In this document: positions 8,458 to 15,817 of the stretch, piece after piece
How positions within the stretch are numbered: position 1 is the stretch's first letter
Layout: each line of letters begins with the position of its first letter
From: Aureimonas populi
GTDB lineage: Bacteria > Pseudomonadota > Alphaproteobacteria > Rhizobiales > Rhizobiaceae
Assembly (NCBI RefSeq): GCF_017815515.1
Contig: NZ_CP072611.1
Span: forward strand, 744,001-808,000
Reading direction: 5' to 3'
DNA: 64,000 bases
Translations under genes and position numbers: made by a program
The notes under the pieces: model-generated
The model's database searches: none
Told to the model about the DNA's origin: nothing
What the model saw: only the letters and a program-made list of their open reading frames with translations

Positions 8458-10252
8458 GCTCGACCCCGCCCCGCGCCCTCAAGGGATTGGGCATGTCGAC
8501 ATAGAAGCCCGTTCCCTCCCCGGCCGCCAGTTCGTCGAGATTTTGCAGGCGCACGCGCAGATTGGCCTTGGTGCACAGCGCCGGCCCCTCCAGGACCGAG
8601 CGCGCGAAGGCCCGCCCGGCGCCCGTCATGCGCCGCGCCATCGCCTCCAGCCGGGCCGCCAGATCGTCGAGGAGAACCGCCTCGCCGATCGACCCGTCAT
8701 GGCCCATGCGGGCGATGACGGAGAAGATCTGGTTGACCACGAGATAATAGGCGAGCCGCCGGCGGATCTCACCGTCCTCGAAATAGAGCGCGCCGATGGT
8801 CGCCGTCTCGGGGGCTTTGCGCACAAGCTCCGCGCGGGCGGCCTGCGACAGGTAGAATCCCTGATTGTCCCGGTAGAAGCCCCGGCGCGGCCAGCCGGAG
8901 GCAACGTCGAGAAGCGTGTTCTGCTGATGGGCCTCCAGCGCGATGCCTTCCTCCTCGTAAAGCGCGACGATGGGCTCGAACAGGCAGTCGAGATAGAGGC
9001 CGAACCAGCGGCGCGCGGCTTGGGAGCGCTCGGGGGCCCCGCCGGCGCAAACACCGCGCAGAAGGGCCTCGAGCCTCGACGGGCGCCCCGGAAGCGGCTC
9101 GGCGGTCAGCGCCGCCAGGGTCGCGATGCCCTCGGAGGCGCCGTCCCGGAAGGGATTTTCGCGAAACACCGTCTCGAAACCGCTCTCCTCGCGGCCCGGG
9201 CAGGCGAGCGTCAGATAGGCGGGGTCGCGCAGGATGCGGAAGGCGGGATGGCGCGCGCCGAAAGGGCTGCGCGCCAGGAGCCGGGCCATGGCCACGCCCG
9301 CCTCGAGCTCTGCAAGGCGGTTCACGCGCAGCGAATTGGTGAGGGTGACGGGAAGCGAGAACTTCGCCATCCAGGGGCTGTCCGGCGCATAGACGGTGCG
9401 CAGCGAGGAGGTGGCGGTGAAGCGGGGTCCGAAGGCGCCGAGATGCCGGACGCGCCCGGCCTGCACCAGCTCGGCCACATGCGGCTCCAGCATCAGCGCC
9501 TCGGCCTGGAGCGGATGCATGGGAAGCGCGACCTCCCCGGCGCCGAGCGGCAGCCGGCCGGCGTCGGACCCCAGAAGCTCCAGGGCGATCCGGGGCGCCG
9601 AACGGGGGCCGGCCGAATCGTGGCGCACGAGCCCGGCCTCCGAGGCGAACACCACCAGTTGGAACACCCCCTCCTCCTCGGGCGCGTAGGCGCGCGCCTG
9701 CCAGGGGGCAAGGCCCTGCCGGCTCTTGGGCGTGGGGTGCAGCCAATGGCCGAAGACGAGCGAGCGCTCCGCGCCGATGAAGCTCGTGTCCTCGCCCGGC
9801 CTGCTTCGGGCCAGGTCGAGCTGGCGGGCCGTTTCGCGATAGCTGTCGAGGACGCGCCCGAGAAGCTCCAGCTCGCGCTCGCGCGCCGTTTCCGGGCAGG
9901 CCCCTTCGACGCGGGCATAGGCCTCGCCGAGCAGATTGCCGATCGCGTGCATCGGCGCGACGAGCCGCCATCGCGGCTCGTGGAGATGGCGCGTCCACAG
10001 GCGGCCGAACCCCTGCGCGCCGCAGAGCGAGGCGGAGACGATCTCGGCGCGGATCGCCATGCGCTGGCTGCGCAGGCTCCATTCCACGCAAGCGGCCGGC
10101 GGCCCGTCCGGCAGGGCGTGGGAGACCCTTATGCCCGCATCGATCTCGCGCAGATAGCCATTGGCAAAGCTGCGAAAGGCCGCCGCCTCGGCAATGGACT
10201 GGGATGAAACCCCCATCGCAACCGGTCCCCGTTCCAGATTCTGGCCACTCAT
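8441..10252 (-). CDS. asbA: NIS siderophore synthetase AsbA (citrate-spermidine condensation)
   Basis: IucA/IucC-family NRPS-independent siderophore synthetase, 603 residues, the length of Bacillus AsbA. Family motifs are intact: HPTPKSRQG 172-180, HPLQ 246-249, TSSLRTVY 281-288, KFSLPVTLTNSLRVN 297-311, and ALEAHQQNTLLDV in the FhuF-like C-terminal half. In petrobactin synthesis this enzyme joins spermidine to citrate using ATP. It is the first gene of the asb operon. The ATG at 10252 follows GGAGGGGAGTCA, a strong ribosome site. A TGA-N9-TCA box lies about 25 bases upstream. It is called AsbA rather than IucA/AlcC/RhbC because of its order with AsbB-, C-, D-, E- and F-like domains; the acceptor amine is inferred. 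Confidence 0.85.
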   Translation of the reverse strand: MSGQNLERGPVAMGVSSQSIAEAAAFRSFANGYLREIDAGIRVSHALPDGPPAACVEWSLRSQRMAIRAEIVSASLCGAQGFGRLWTRHLHEPRWRLVAPMHAIGNLLGEAYARVEGACPETARERELELLGRVLDSYRETARQLDLARSRPGEDTSFIGAERSLVFGHWLHPTPKSRQGLAPWQARAYAPEEEGVFQLVVFASEAGLVRHDSAGPRSAPRIALELLGSDAGRLPLGAGEVALPMHPLQAEALMLEPHVAELVQAGRVRHLGAFGPRFTATSSLRTVYAPDSPWMAKFSLPVTLTNSLRVNRLAELEAGVAMARLLARSPFGARHPAFRILRDPAYLTLACPGREESGFETVFRENPFRDGASEGIATLAALTAEPLPGRPSRLEALLRGVCAGGAPERSQAARRWFGLYLDCLFEPIVALYEEEGIALEAHQQNTLLDVASGWPRRGFYRDNQGFYLSQAARAELVRKAPETATIGALYFEDGEIRRRLAYYLVVNQIFSVIARMGHDGSIGEAVLLDDLAARLEAMARRMTGAGRAFARSVLEGPALCTKANLRVRLQNLDELAAGEGTGFYVDMPNPLRARGGVEHALAS

Positions 10253-10276
10253 TGACTCCCCTCCATCCGCGGAACA

Positions 10277-10299
10277 AATATGACGAAGCGAGTCATATT
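10277..10299 (-). promoter_or_regulatory. Putative RirA iron-responsive operator (IRO box)
   Basis: A perfect inverted repeat with 8-base arms AATATGAC and GTCATATT separated by 7 bases. Its core is TGA-N9-TCA (10281-10295), the form described for rhizobial IRO boxes bound by RirA. It ends 25 bases before the asbA start codon and overlaps a TAATAT hexamer (minus strand, 10300-10295) that could be the -10 element, so binding would block transcription when iron is plentiful. Confidence 0.65.
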
Positions 10300-10347
10300 A
10301 AAAGATGGCTGGCAGAATTAAGGAGGATTCGGAGCGAAGATGATGAC

Positions 10348-10368
10348 AGTCTAGAAGTATTCCAGACT
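10348..10368 (-). promoter_or_regulatory. Irr/ICE-like palindrome upstream of asbA
   Basis: A 21-base imperfect palindrome, AGTCT-N-GAA-N3-TTC-N-AGACT. Its centre, TCTAGAA-GTA-TTCCAGA, differs from the ICE motif TTTAGAA-N3-TTCTAAA bound by the rhizobial regulator Irr at three of fourteen positions. It lies about 95-115 bases before the asbA start, upstream of the IRO box, a position from which an activator could act. It also faces the GNAT gene on the other strand. The rest of 10253-10612 shows no gene. Confidence 0.45.
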
Positions 10369-10612
10369 CGAAAGGCGGTCATTTGCCTTTTTCCATACCA
10401 TGGCCATCAATTGTTCATTTGTGCGCCTTCGATGATCTGATGGGCAGGAATAAGGATAGAGGACTGGATACGGGCCATCCGCAGGGACGTAGTCGTATGA
10501 GCATTTGCCACGAGAAATCGGATCGTGCCTGAAACGGGCGCCGCCGTGGCATCCGTTCTCGTGCCTTCCTGCTGTGCAAGGCGAAAACGATACTTTGTTC
10601 GGATCGAAGAAA

Positions 10613-11122
10613 ATGAATTCGTTGGAAGAGAACATGAACGTCAAGATACGCGCCACGAGCATTGAAGACGCCGAGGACATATTCGTCATCTACAATCAAC
10701 CCGCCTTCCGCTCCGGCACCCTGGCGCTTCCCTATGAATCCTTCGAGACCGTCAGGAAATGGCTGGAGCCCTCCTCTCCCCGTGTGCTGAATCTCTCGGC
10801 GGAACTGGATGGCCGCGTCGTCGGGGCGGCCGCCCTGCGCCCCTTCTTCGGGCGGCGGGCGCACGCGGCCGAGTTCTGGATCGCCGTCCATGAGGATTTC
10901 AACGGCAGGGGGATCGGCTCGCGCCTTATGGAAGCGATCATCGACACGGCCGACAACTGGCTCAACGTCACGCGGATAGAGATGACGGTCTTCACCGACA
11001 ACGAGCGGGCCATCGCCCTCTACCGCAAGTTCGGATTCGAGATCGAGGGCACCCACAAGGCCGCCACCTTCAGGAACGGCGCCTTCGAGGATGTCCACTG
11101 CATGGCGCGCCTGCGCGCCTGA
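10613..11122 (+). CDS. GNAT N-acetyltransferase, YhhY/AaaT-like
   Basis: GCN5-related acetyltransferase of 169 residues (162 from the inner start) that moves an acetyl group from acetyl-CoA to an amine. The acetyl-CoA loop is VHEDFNGRGIGSRLM, with the R/Q-x-x-G-x-G/A pattern as GRGIGS. The C-terminal part (NWLNVTRIEMTVFTDN, ALYRKFGFEIEGT, FRNGAFEDVHCMAR) closely resembles E. coli YhhY/AaaT, which acetylates certain amino acids. Two starts are possible: ATG 10613 and ATG 10634 (MNVKIRATS), the latter with GGAAGAG just upstream. It is divergent from asbA and shares the 360-base regulatory gap, but nothing ties it to siderophore work. The natural substrate is unknown. Confidence 0.85.
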   Translation: MNSLEENMNVKIRATSIEDAEDIFVIYNQPAFRSGTLALPYESFETVRKWLEPSSPRVLNLSAELDGRVVGAAALRPFFGRRAHAAEFWIAVHEDFNGRGIGSRLMEAIIDTADNWLNVTRIEMTVFTDNERAIALYRKFGFEIEGTHKAATFRNGAFEDVHCMARLRA

Positions 11123-11183
11123 AACGCCTTTCCAGAGTGGAGGACGGACGGGACGGCGCGGACCTCAGGATCGCGCGATGCGT

Positions 11184-11206
11184 GAGGGCGGGTGCCGCCC
11201 GCCCTC
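11184..11206 (+). terminator. Stem-loop after the GNAT gene
   Basis: GAGGGCGGG, five-base loop TGCCG, CCCGCCCTC: a perfect 9-base G/C stem 61 bases after the GNAT stop. No T-run follows, so termination would be weak or Rho-assisted. The rest of the gap before 11384 shows no gene. Confidence 0.45.
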
Positions 11207-11383
11207 GGGGCCGCGAAGGCGCGGCTGTTTGACACGCAGACAAAAACGTCAAAAGAACGGCCGGACTTACGAATGATTCATAGTCGAGCAGCTAGGTCTT
11301 GGGGGCGCTGATGCAAGTCCTCTTCCAGGGCCAGCCCTCCGGCTTCGGGTATCGAGAAGCTTAAAGTACCCAGCGAGAATCAA

Positions 11384-11851
11384 ATGAATCGGCTTTTTCG
11401 GACCACGTCCCTCGCCTCCTTTGCTTTTGCACTGTCCTACTCTGCCGCAGGCGCGGTGGATGTGAACGACAACCTTAACGTTTCGCTTACCGTAGAGTCC
11501 TCGTGCACGATCACGGCGGGCGCGCTCGCCTTCGGTCCCTATGTCGCGACCGCGGACAGCCAGGGTTCCGCCGACCTCTCGGTGAACTGCACGCCCGGCA
11601 CGCAGTATCACGTGTCGCTCGCCGCCACGACGGACGGCACGCGGACGCTGACCAGCGGCACCAATACGCTGAGCTACTCGCTTTATTCCGATGCGGGCTT
11701 CAGCTCGCTCTTCTCCGAGGACCCCAACGGCACCAAGGTGGAAGCAGCCGCCGCCGCCGAGACCATCACCGTCTACGGCCGCGTGCCGGCCGCGCAGTCC
11801 GCGGTGGTCGGCAATTACACCGACACGGTCACGGTCACGCTGACCTACTGA
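11384..11851 (+). CDS. Secreted spore-coat-U (SCPU) domain pilin subunit
   Basis: 155-residue exported protein with a signal peptide (residues 1-24, cleavage near AAGA/V) and one SCPU domain. Such domains form the subunits of archaic (Csu-type) chaperone-usher pili. Two cysteines (SSCTIT and VNCTPG) are placed for the usual disulfide. The C-terminal TYTDTVTVTLTY-like strand motif (GNYTDTVTVTLTY) matches subunits that are completed by a donor strand. It heads a locus of subunit, chaperone, usher and two-domain tip protein, all on the plus strand. It is probably the main rod subunit, since it is the only single-domain subunit present. Confidence 0.85.
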   Translation: MNRLFRTTSLASFAFALSYSAAGAVDVNDNLNVSLTVESSCTITAGALAFGPYVATADSQGSADLSVNCTPGTQYHVSLAATTDGTRTLTSGTNTLSYSLYSDAGFSSLFSEDPNGTKVEAAAAAETITVYGRVPAAQSAVVGNYTDTVTVTLTY

Positions 11852-11884
11852 CGGCCGGCTCGGCCCAAACTCCGGAGCAGCATC

Positions 11885-12316
11885 ATGCGCCATCTCACTG
11901 CGGCGGCGGCGGTCCTTGCCGCCTGCCTCGTCGCCGGCACGGCGGGGGCCAGTTCCCTGCGCGTCGCCCCCACGGGCCTGAACCTGCCGGCGGGCAACGC
12001 CGCGTCCAGCGTTCGCGTCTGGAACAACGACCGGGAGCCGATCAGCGTCCAGGTTCGCGTCTTCAAGGCGACGATGGTCGGCGGCAAGGAGCGCCTGGAG
12101 CCCACGCGCGACGTGGTGGCGAGCCCGCCGATGACCCAGCTTCGACCGGGCACGGAAAACCTCGTGCGCGTCGTGCGCGTCTCGGACCGGCCCGTGCAGG
12201 CGCAGGAGCGCTACCGCCTCCTGGTCGACGAGTTGCCCGATCCCTCACGGATGAAAGCAGGGACGGTCAATGTTCTGGTGCGACATTCGATCCCGGTGGT
12301 CTTCGAGGGCCGCTGA
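11885..12316 (+). CDS. Periplasmic pilus chaperone, first domain only (short)
   Basis: 143-residue PapD/CsuC-like chaperone with a signal peptide (1-22, GTAGA/S). The visible part is the N-terminal Ig-like domain: SLRVAPTGLNLP start strand, VRVWNNDREPISVQVRVF, PPMTQLRPGTENLVRVVRV and YRLLVDELP, ending in VLVRHSIPVVFEGR. In ordinary chaperones of about 240 residues that ending is the last strand before a second Ig-like domain. Here a stop follows at once, and no frame of the next 100 bases encodes a second domain. GGAG lies 7 bases before the ATG. It overlaps the usher ORF by 47 bases. It is either a deletion product or a minimal chaperone; whether it works is uncertain. Confidence 0.75.
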   Translation: MRHLTAAAAVLAACLVAGTAGASSLRVAPTGLNLPAGNAASSVRVWNNDREPISVQVRVFKATMVGGKERLEPTRDVVASPPMTQLRPGTENLVRVVRVSDRPVQAQERYRLLVDELPDPSRMKAGTVNVLVRHSIPVVFEGR

Positions 12317-14798
12317 CGTCCGCCAGCATGACGCCATCGGCCTCGTGCTGGTGGCCATCCTCTCCTTCGGGGCAGCCCCCCTCGGCGGGCAGGCCCTCGC
12401 CGCGGCGATGCCGGTCGATCCGATGGACCTGCCGGTCGCGGGCGCGCCCGCCCTCGACCCCATGGACGTGCCCTACGACCCGATGGACATGCCGACGGGC
12501 GCGGCGGCGGAGCTTTACCTCGAGGTTTTCGTGAACGGCACCTCGACGCGCAAGGTCGTGCCCTTCACGCCCCTGCCGCAGGGCGGCTTCGCGCTGGCGC
12601 AGGACGAGCTGCGCGCGGTGGGCCTCCTGCCGGCCGAGGCCGCGTTGGGCGATGACGGGCTGGTTCATCTCGACCGGCTGGCCGAGGTCGTCGCAGTCTA
12701 CGACGAGGCCACGCAGTCGATGCATTTCAGCGCCGGCGACGCGCAGCGCGTGACGCGCGTCATCGACGCCTCGAAAGGGCCGAAGGAGGAGCAGGAGCCG
12801 CGCGCGGCGCCCCGCTCGGGCTGGGGGATGCTGATGAACTACAGCCTCTACGCCTCGAGCGGCGACGGGGGGATCGGGGACATCCACGCCTTCCAGGGTG
12901 CATCCGGCGCCTTCGAGGGCCGCCTCTTCTCGCCCTACGGCGTCTTCGAGCAGACCTTCGTGGCCAGCGCGGCGCGCCAGGACGCCTACCGCTCCACGCG
13001 CCTCGACACGAGCTGGACCTATTCGGACCCCGAGACCATGCGCCGGTACAGGCTGGGCGACCTCATCACCGGGGGCCTGAGCTGGACGCGCCCGGCGCGG
13101 CTGGCCGGCGCGCAGGTGCAGCGCAATTTCGACCTTCGGCCCGATCTCGTGACCCTGGCCGTGCCCGGCCTTTCGGGCAGCGCCGCCCTTCCCTCCACGG
13201 TGGACGTCTTCGTGAACGGCGCGCGCCGCTTCTCGCGCGAGATCGAGCCCGGCCCGTTCCGGCTCACCAACCTGCCCGTCGTCACCGGCGCCGGCACGGC
13301 AAGGGTCGTGGTGCGCGACGCCAGCGGGCAGGAGACCACCAGCGAATCCGCCTTCTTCGCCTCCAGCCAGCTCCTGGCGACGGGCCTGTTCGACTATTCG
13401 GCCGAGATCGGCTTCGGGCGCACGGGCTTCGGCGTGGAGTCCATGGGCTATGACGAGCGGCCGATGGGCTCCGGCTCGGTTCGCTACGGGCTGAACGAGG
13501 GGCTGACGCTGGAAGGGCATCTGGAAGGGGGCGCGGATCTGGCCAATGGCGGCGCGGGGATCGTGGCCGCCGTGCGCTCGCTCGGCACCGTCTCGCTCGC
13601 CCTTTCGGGCAGCCATTCGAAATTCGGCACCGGCTACCAGGCCAACGCCTCGGCCGAGACGCAGCTCGGCGCGGTGAAGCTCCAGGCGCGCGCGCAAGCC
13701 AGCTTCGACGATTATCACGATATCGCCTCCATCATCGATGCGGCGCAGAAGGCCGATGACGGCCTGTTCCCGCTCTCCGCCGGGCGGCTGAAATCGGTGG
13801 CGCAGGCCTCGGCCACCCTGCCGCTGATCGTCGATCCGAGCAGCGTGAATGTCAGCTTCACCCGCACGGAAACCTTCGAGGGCGAGGTCGCCAATGTGCT
13901 CGGCCTGTCCTACAGCCGGTCCCTGCCCCGCCGCAGCACGGTCTTCGCCTCCGGCTTCGCCGATCTGGAGCGCGGCGATTTCGGCGTCTATGCCGGGCTC
14001 AACATCTCCTTCGGCGACGGCTACAGCGCGTCCAGCTCCGTGACCTCCAATGGCGAGGAGCTGGTGGCGGGCCTCAGCCTGGCGCGCAATGGCGGGCGCG
14101 AGGTGGGCGACTATGGCTGGCAGATCGACATGAGCGAGGGCGGCCCCAGCGCGCGCCGCGCCGCGCGCGGACGCTACAAGGCGAGCGCCGCCGAGATGCG
14201 CGCCGGGCTGGAGCAGAGGGGCGGCGACGTCCGCGCGACGGGCCAGATGGACGGCGCCGTGGTGCTGGCCGACCGCGACATCTTCTTCGCCAACACGATC
14301 CACGACAGTTTCGCGGTGGTCGATGTCGGCGTGCCCGATGTCCTCGTCGAGCACGAAAACCGGCCGGTCGGGCGCACCGGCAAGGGCGGCAAGCTGCTCG
14401 TGCCGGGCCTGCGCTCCTACGAGGACAACCGCATCTCCATCGACCCGCGCGACCTGCCGCTCGACACGGGACTGGACAGCACGCGCGAGATCGTGACCCC
14501 GGCCGATCGCTCCGGCGTGGTCGTCACCTTCGGCGGCGCCGCCGCCTCGGCCTCCGCGCTGGTGAGCTTTCGCGACGAGGCGGGCAACCCGATCGAGCTG
14601 GGCGCCACCGGGCATATGGGCGACGCCGCGTTCATGATCGGCTATGACGGCGAGGCCTATCTGGAAAACCTCGCCCCCACCAACAGCGTCACCATCGAGC
14701 GCCTCGACGGCCGGCGCTGCCTGGCGCAATTCCCCTACAGCCCGCAGGGCGGAGCGCAGGTCTCCATCCGGGGCGTGACGTGCACGGCGCGGGCGTGA
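12270..14798 (+). CDS. Outer-membrane usher of an archaic chaperone-usher pilus
   Basis: 842 residues from the ATG at 12270. FimD/CsuD-type usher that secretes pilus subunits through a plugged beta-barrel. The N-terminal subunit-binding domain starts near AAELYLEVFVNGTSTRKVVPF. The middle barrel and plug include LPSTVDVFVNGARRFSREIE and TNLPVVTGAGTARVVVRDASGQE. The C-terminal domain ends CLAQFPYSPQGGAQVSIRGV-TC. The N-terminal 25 residues precede a hydrophobic segment (GLVLVAILSFGAAPLGG, then ALAA cleavage), so the signal peptide has a long n-region; a GTG inside this segment is a weaker alternative start. Just after cleavage come three near-repeats PVDPMDLP, ALDPMDVP and PYDPMDMP. Its 5' end overlaps the chaperone gene. 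Confidence 0.85.
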   Translation: MFWCDIRSRWSSRAADVRQHDAIGLVLVAILSFGAAPLGGQALAAAMPVDPMDLPVAGAPALDPMDVPYDPMDMPTGAAAELYLEVFVNGTSTRKVVPFTPLPQGGFALAQDELRAVGLLPAEAALGDDGLVHLDRLAEVVAVYDEATQSMHFSAGDAQRVTRVIDASKGPKEEQEPRAAPRSGWGMLMNYSLYASSGDGGIGDIHAFQGASGAFEGRLFSPYGVFEQTFVASAARQDAYRSTRLDTSWTYSDPETMRRYRLGDLITGGLSWTRPARLAGAQVQRNFDLRPDLVTLAVPGLSGSAALPSTVDVFVNGARRFSREIEPGPFRLTNLPVVTGAGTARVVVRDASGQETTSESAFFASSQLLATGLFDYSAEIGFGRTGFGVESMGYDERPMGSGSVRYGLNEGLTLEGHLEGGADLANGGAGIVAAVRSLGTVSLALSGSHSKFGTGYQANASAETQLGAVKLQARAQASFDDYHDIASIIDAAQKADDGLFPLSAGRLKSVAQASATLPLIVDPSSVNVSFTRTETFEGEVANVLGLSYSRSLPRRSTVFASGFADLERGDFGVYAGLNISFGDGYSASSSVTSNGEELVAGLSLARNGGREVGDYGWQIDMSEGGPSARRAARGRYKASAAEMRAGLEQRGGDVRATGQMDGAVVLADRDIFFANTIHDSFAVVDVGVPDVLVEHENRPVGRTGKGGKLLVPGLRSYEDNRISIDPRDLPLDTGLDSTREIVTPADRSGVVVTFGGAAASASALVSFRDEAGNPIELGATGHMGDAAFMIGYDGEAYLENLAPTNSVTIERLDGRRCLAQFPYSPQGGAQVSIRGVTCTARA

Positions 14799-15769
14799 GC
14801 GGCCGGGCCGCCCTCGCCGGGCTCGCGCTTCTGGCGCCCCTTCTGCTGCTGCTCTGCGGGCCGGCGCGGGCAGCCTCCTGCAACGTCTCGGTGGAAAGCC
14901 TGAACTTCGGCGCGGTCGACACGCTCTATGGCCAGGCGGTGGACACGGCCGGCACGGTGGCCGTCGATTGCGACCAGGTCTCGGACTCCGCCACGAGCGT
15001 CACCGTGTGCGTCCATATCGGCGCGGGCTCGGGCGGGGCCGGCAACGGGCAGCGGCACATGCGCACCGCTTCGGGCGCGGCGCTCGCCTACCAGATCTAT
15101 GCCGATCCCGCCCACAGCGTGGGCTGGGGCAGCTCCGACAATTCCGCGCTCGGGCGCCCGCAGGCCGTCGTCATGCCCGCCGCGAACGGGCGCGCCAGCG
15201 GGCGGATGACGCTCTATGCCCGCGCCTTCGCGGGCCAGCCGAACGCCGTGGCGGGTGCCTACGGCTCCTCCTTCTCGGGCCTCGACGCCTTCTACCTCGC
15301 GGCCGAGGGCGACTCGCTCGATTGCCTCGCCACTTTCGGGTCCAGCTTTCCGCTGACCTTCGAGGCGCGCGCCGTCGTGCCCGAGAACTGCCTCGTCGAA
15401 ACCAGCGACATCGCCTTCGGCCATCACGGCCTGATCGAAAGCCCTATCGACGCCGTGGGCGGCATCGGCATCACCTGCACGCTCGGCACGCCCTATACGG
15501 TGAGCCTGAGCGGCGGGCTGAGCGGGGCGAGCGACCCCGAACGCCGCATCATGCGCTCGGGCGCCAACGAGGTGCGCTACGGCATCTATCAGGACGCCGG
15601 CCGCTCCCAGCCCTGGGGCGACGCCGCCGGGACGCTGGCCACCGGCACCGGTACCGGGCAGCGGGTCTCGGCCCCCGTATACGGCCGCGTCCCGCCTCAA
15701 CGTGCCGCGCCAGGCACCTATACCGACACGCTGAGCGTCACCATCACCTACGAGGACCCCGGCAGCTAG
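14780..15769 (+). CDS. Two-domain SCPU protein, probable pilus tip adhesin
   Basis: 329 residues with a signal peptide (hydrophobic AALAGLALLAPLLLLLCG, cleavage near ARA/A) and two SCPU domains, roughly 32-195 and 200-329. The second ends GTYTDTLSVTITYEDPGS, resembling the subunit encoded at 11384. In Csu-type systems the last gene encodes a two-domain tip protein (CsuE-like) with an adhesive outer domain; the same place and architecture suggest that role. The start is GTG: 14780 gives an 18-base overlap with the usher, while GTG 14795 gives a GTGA stop/start overlap and the same signal peptide. Neither has a clear ribosome site, so translational coupling is likely. Confidence 0.8.
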   Translation: MHGAGVSGRAALAGLALLAPLLLLLCGPARAASCNVSVESLNFGAVDTLYGQAVDTAGTVAVDCDQVSDSATSVTVCVHIGAGSGGAGNGQRHMRTASGAALAYQIYADPAHSVGWGSSDNSALGRPQAVVMPAANGRASGRMTLYARAFAGQPNAVAGAYGSSFSGLDAFYLAAEGDSLDCLATFGSSFPLTFEARAVVPENCLVETSDIAFGHHGLIESPIDAVGGIGITCTLGTPYTVSLSGGLSGASDPERRIMRSGANEVRYGIYQDAGRSQPWGDAAGTLATGTGTGQRVSAPVYGRVPPQRAAPGTYTDTLSVTITYEDPGS

Positions 15770-15817
15770 CGGTTCCGCTCCGGCATCCGGCCGCCTTCAC
15801 GCGGTACGCTTCGCCCG

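Noticed and set aside
5590-8718. Plus-strand frame of over 1000 codons opposite asbBC
   Set aside because: Compositionally a shadow (Arg, His, Ala, Gly runs). The opposite strand encodes intact NIS synthetase and adenylation motifs.
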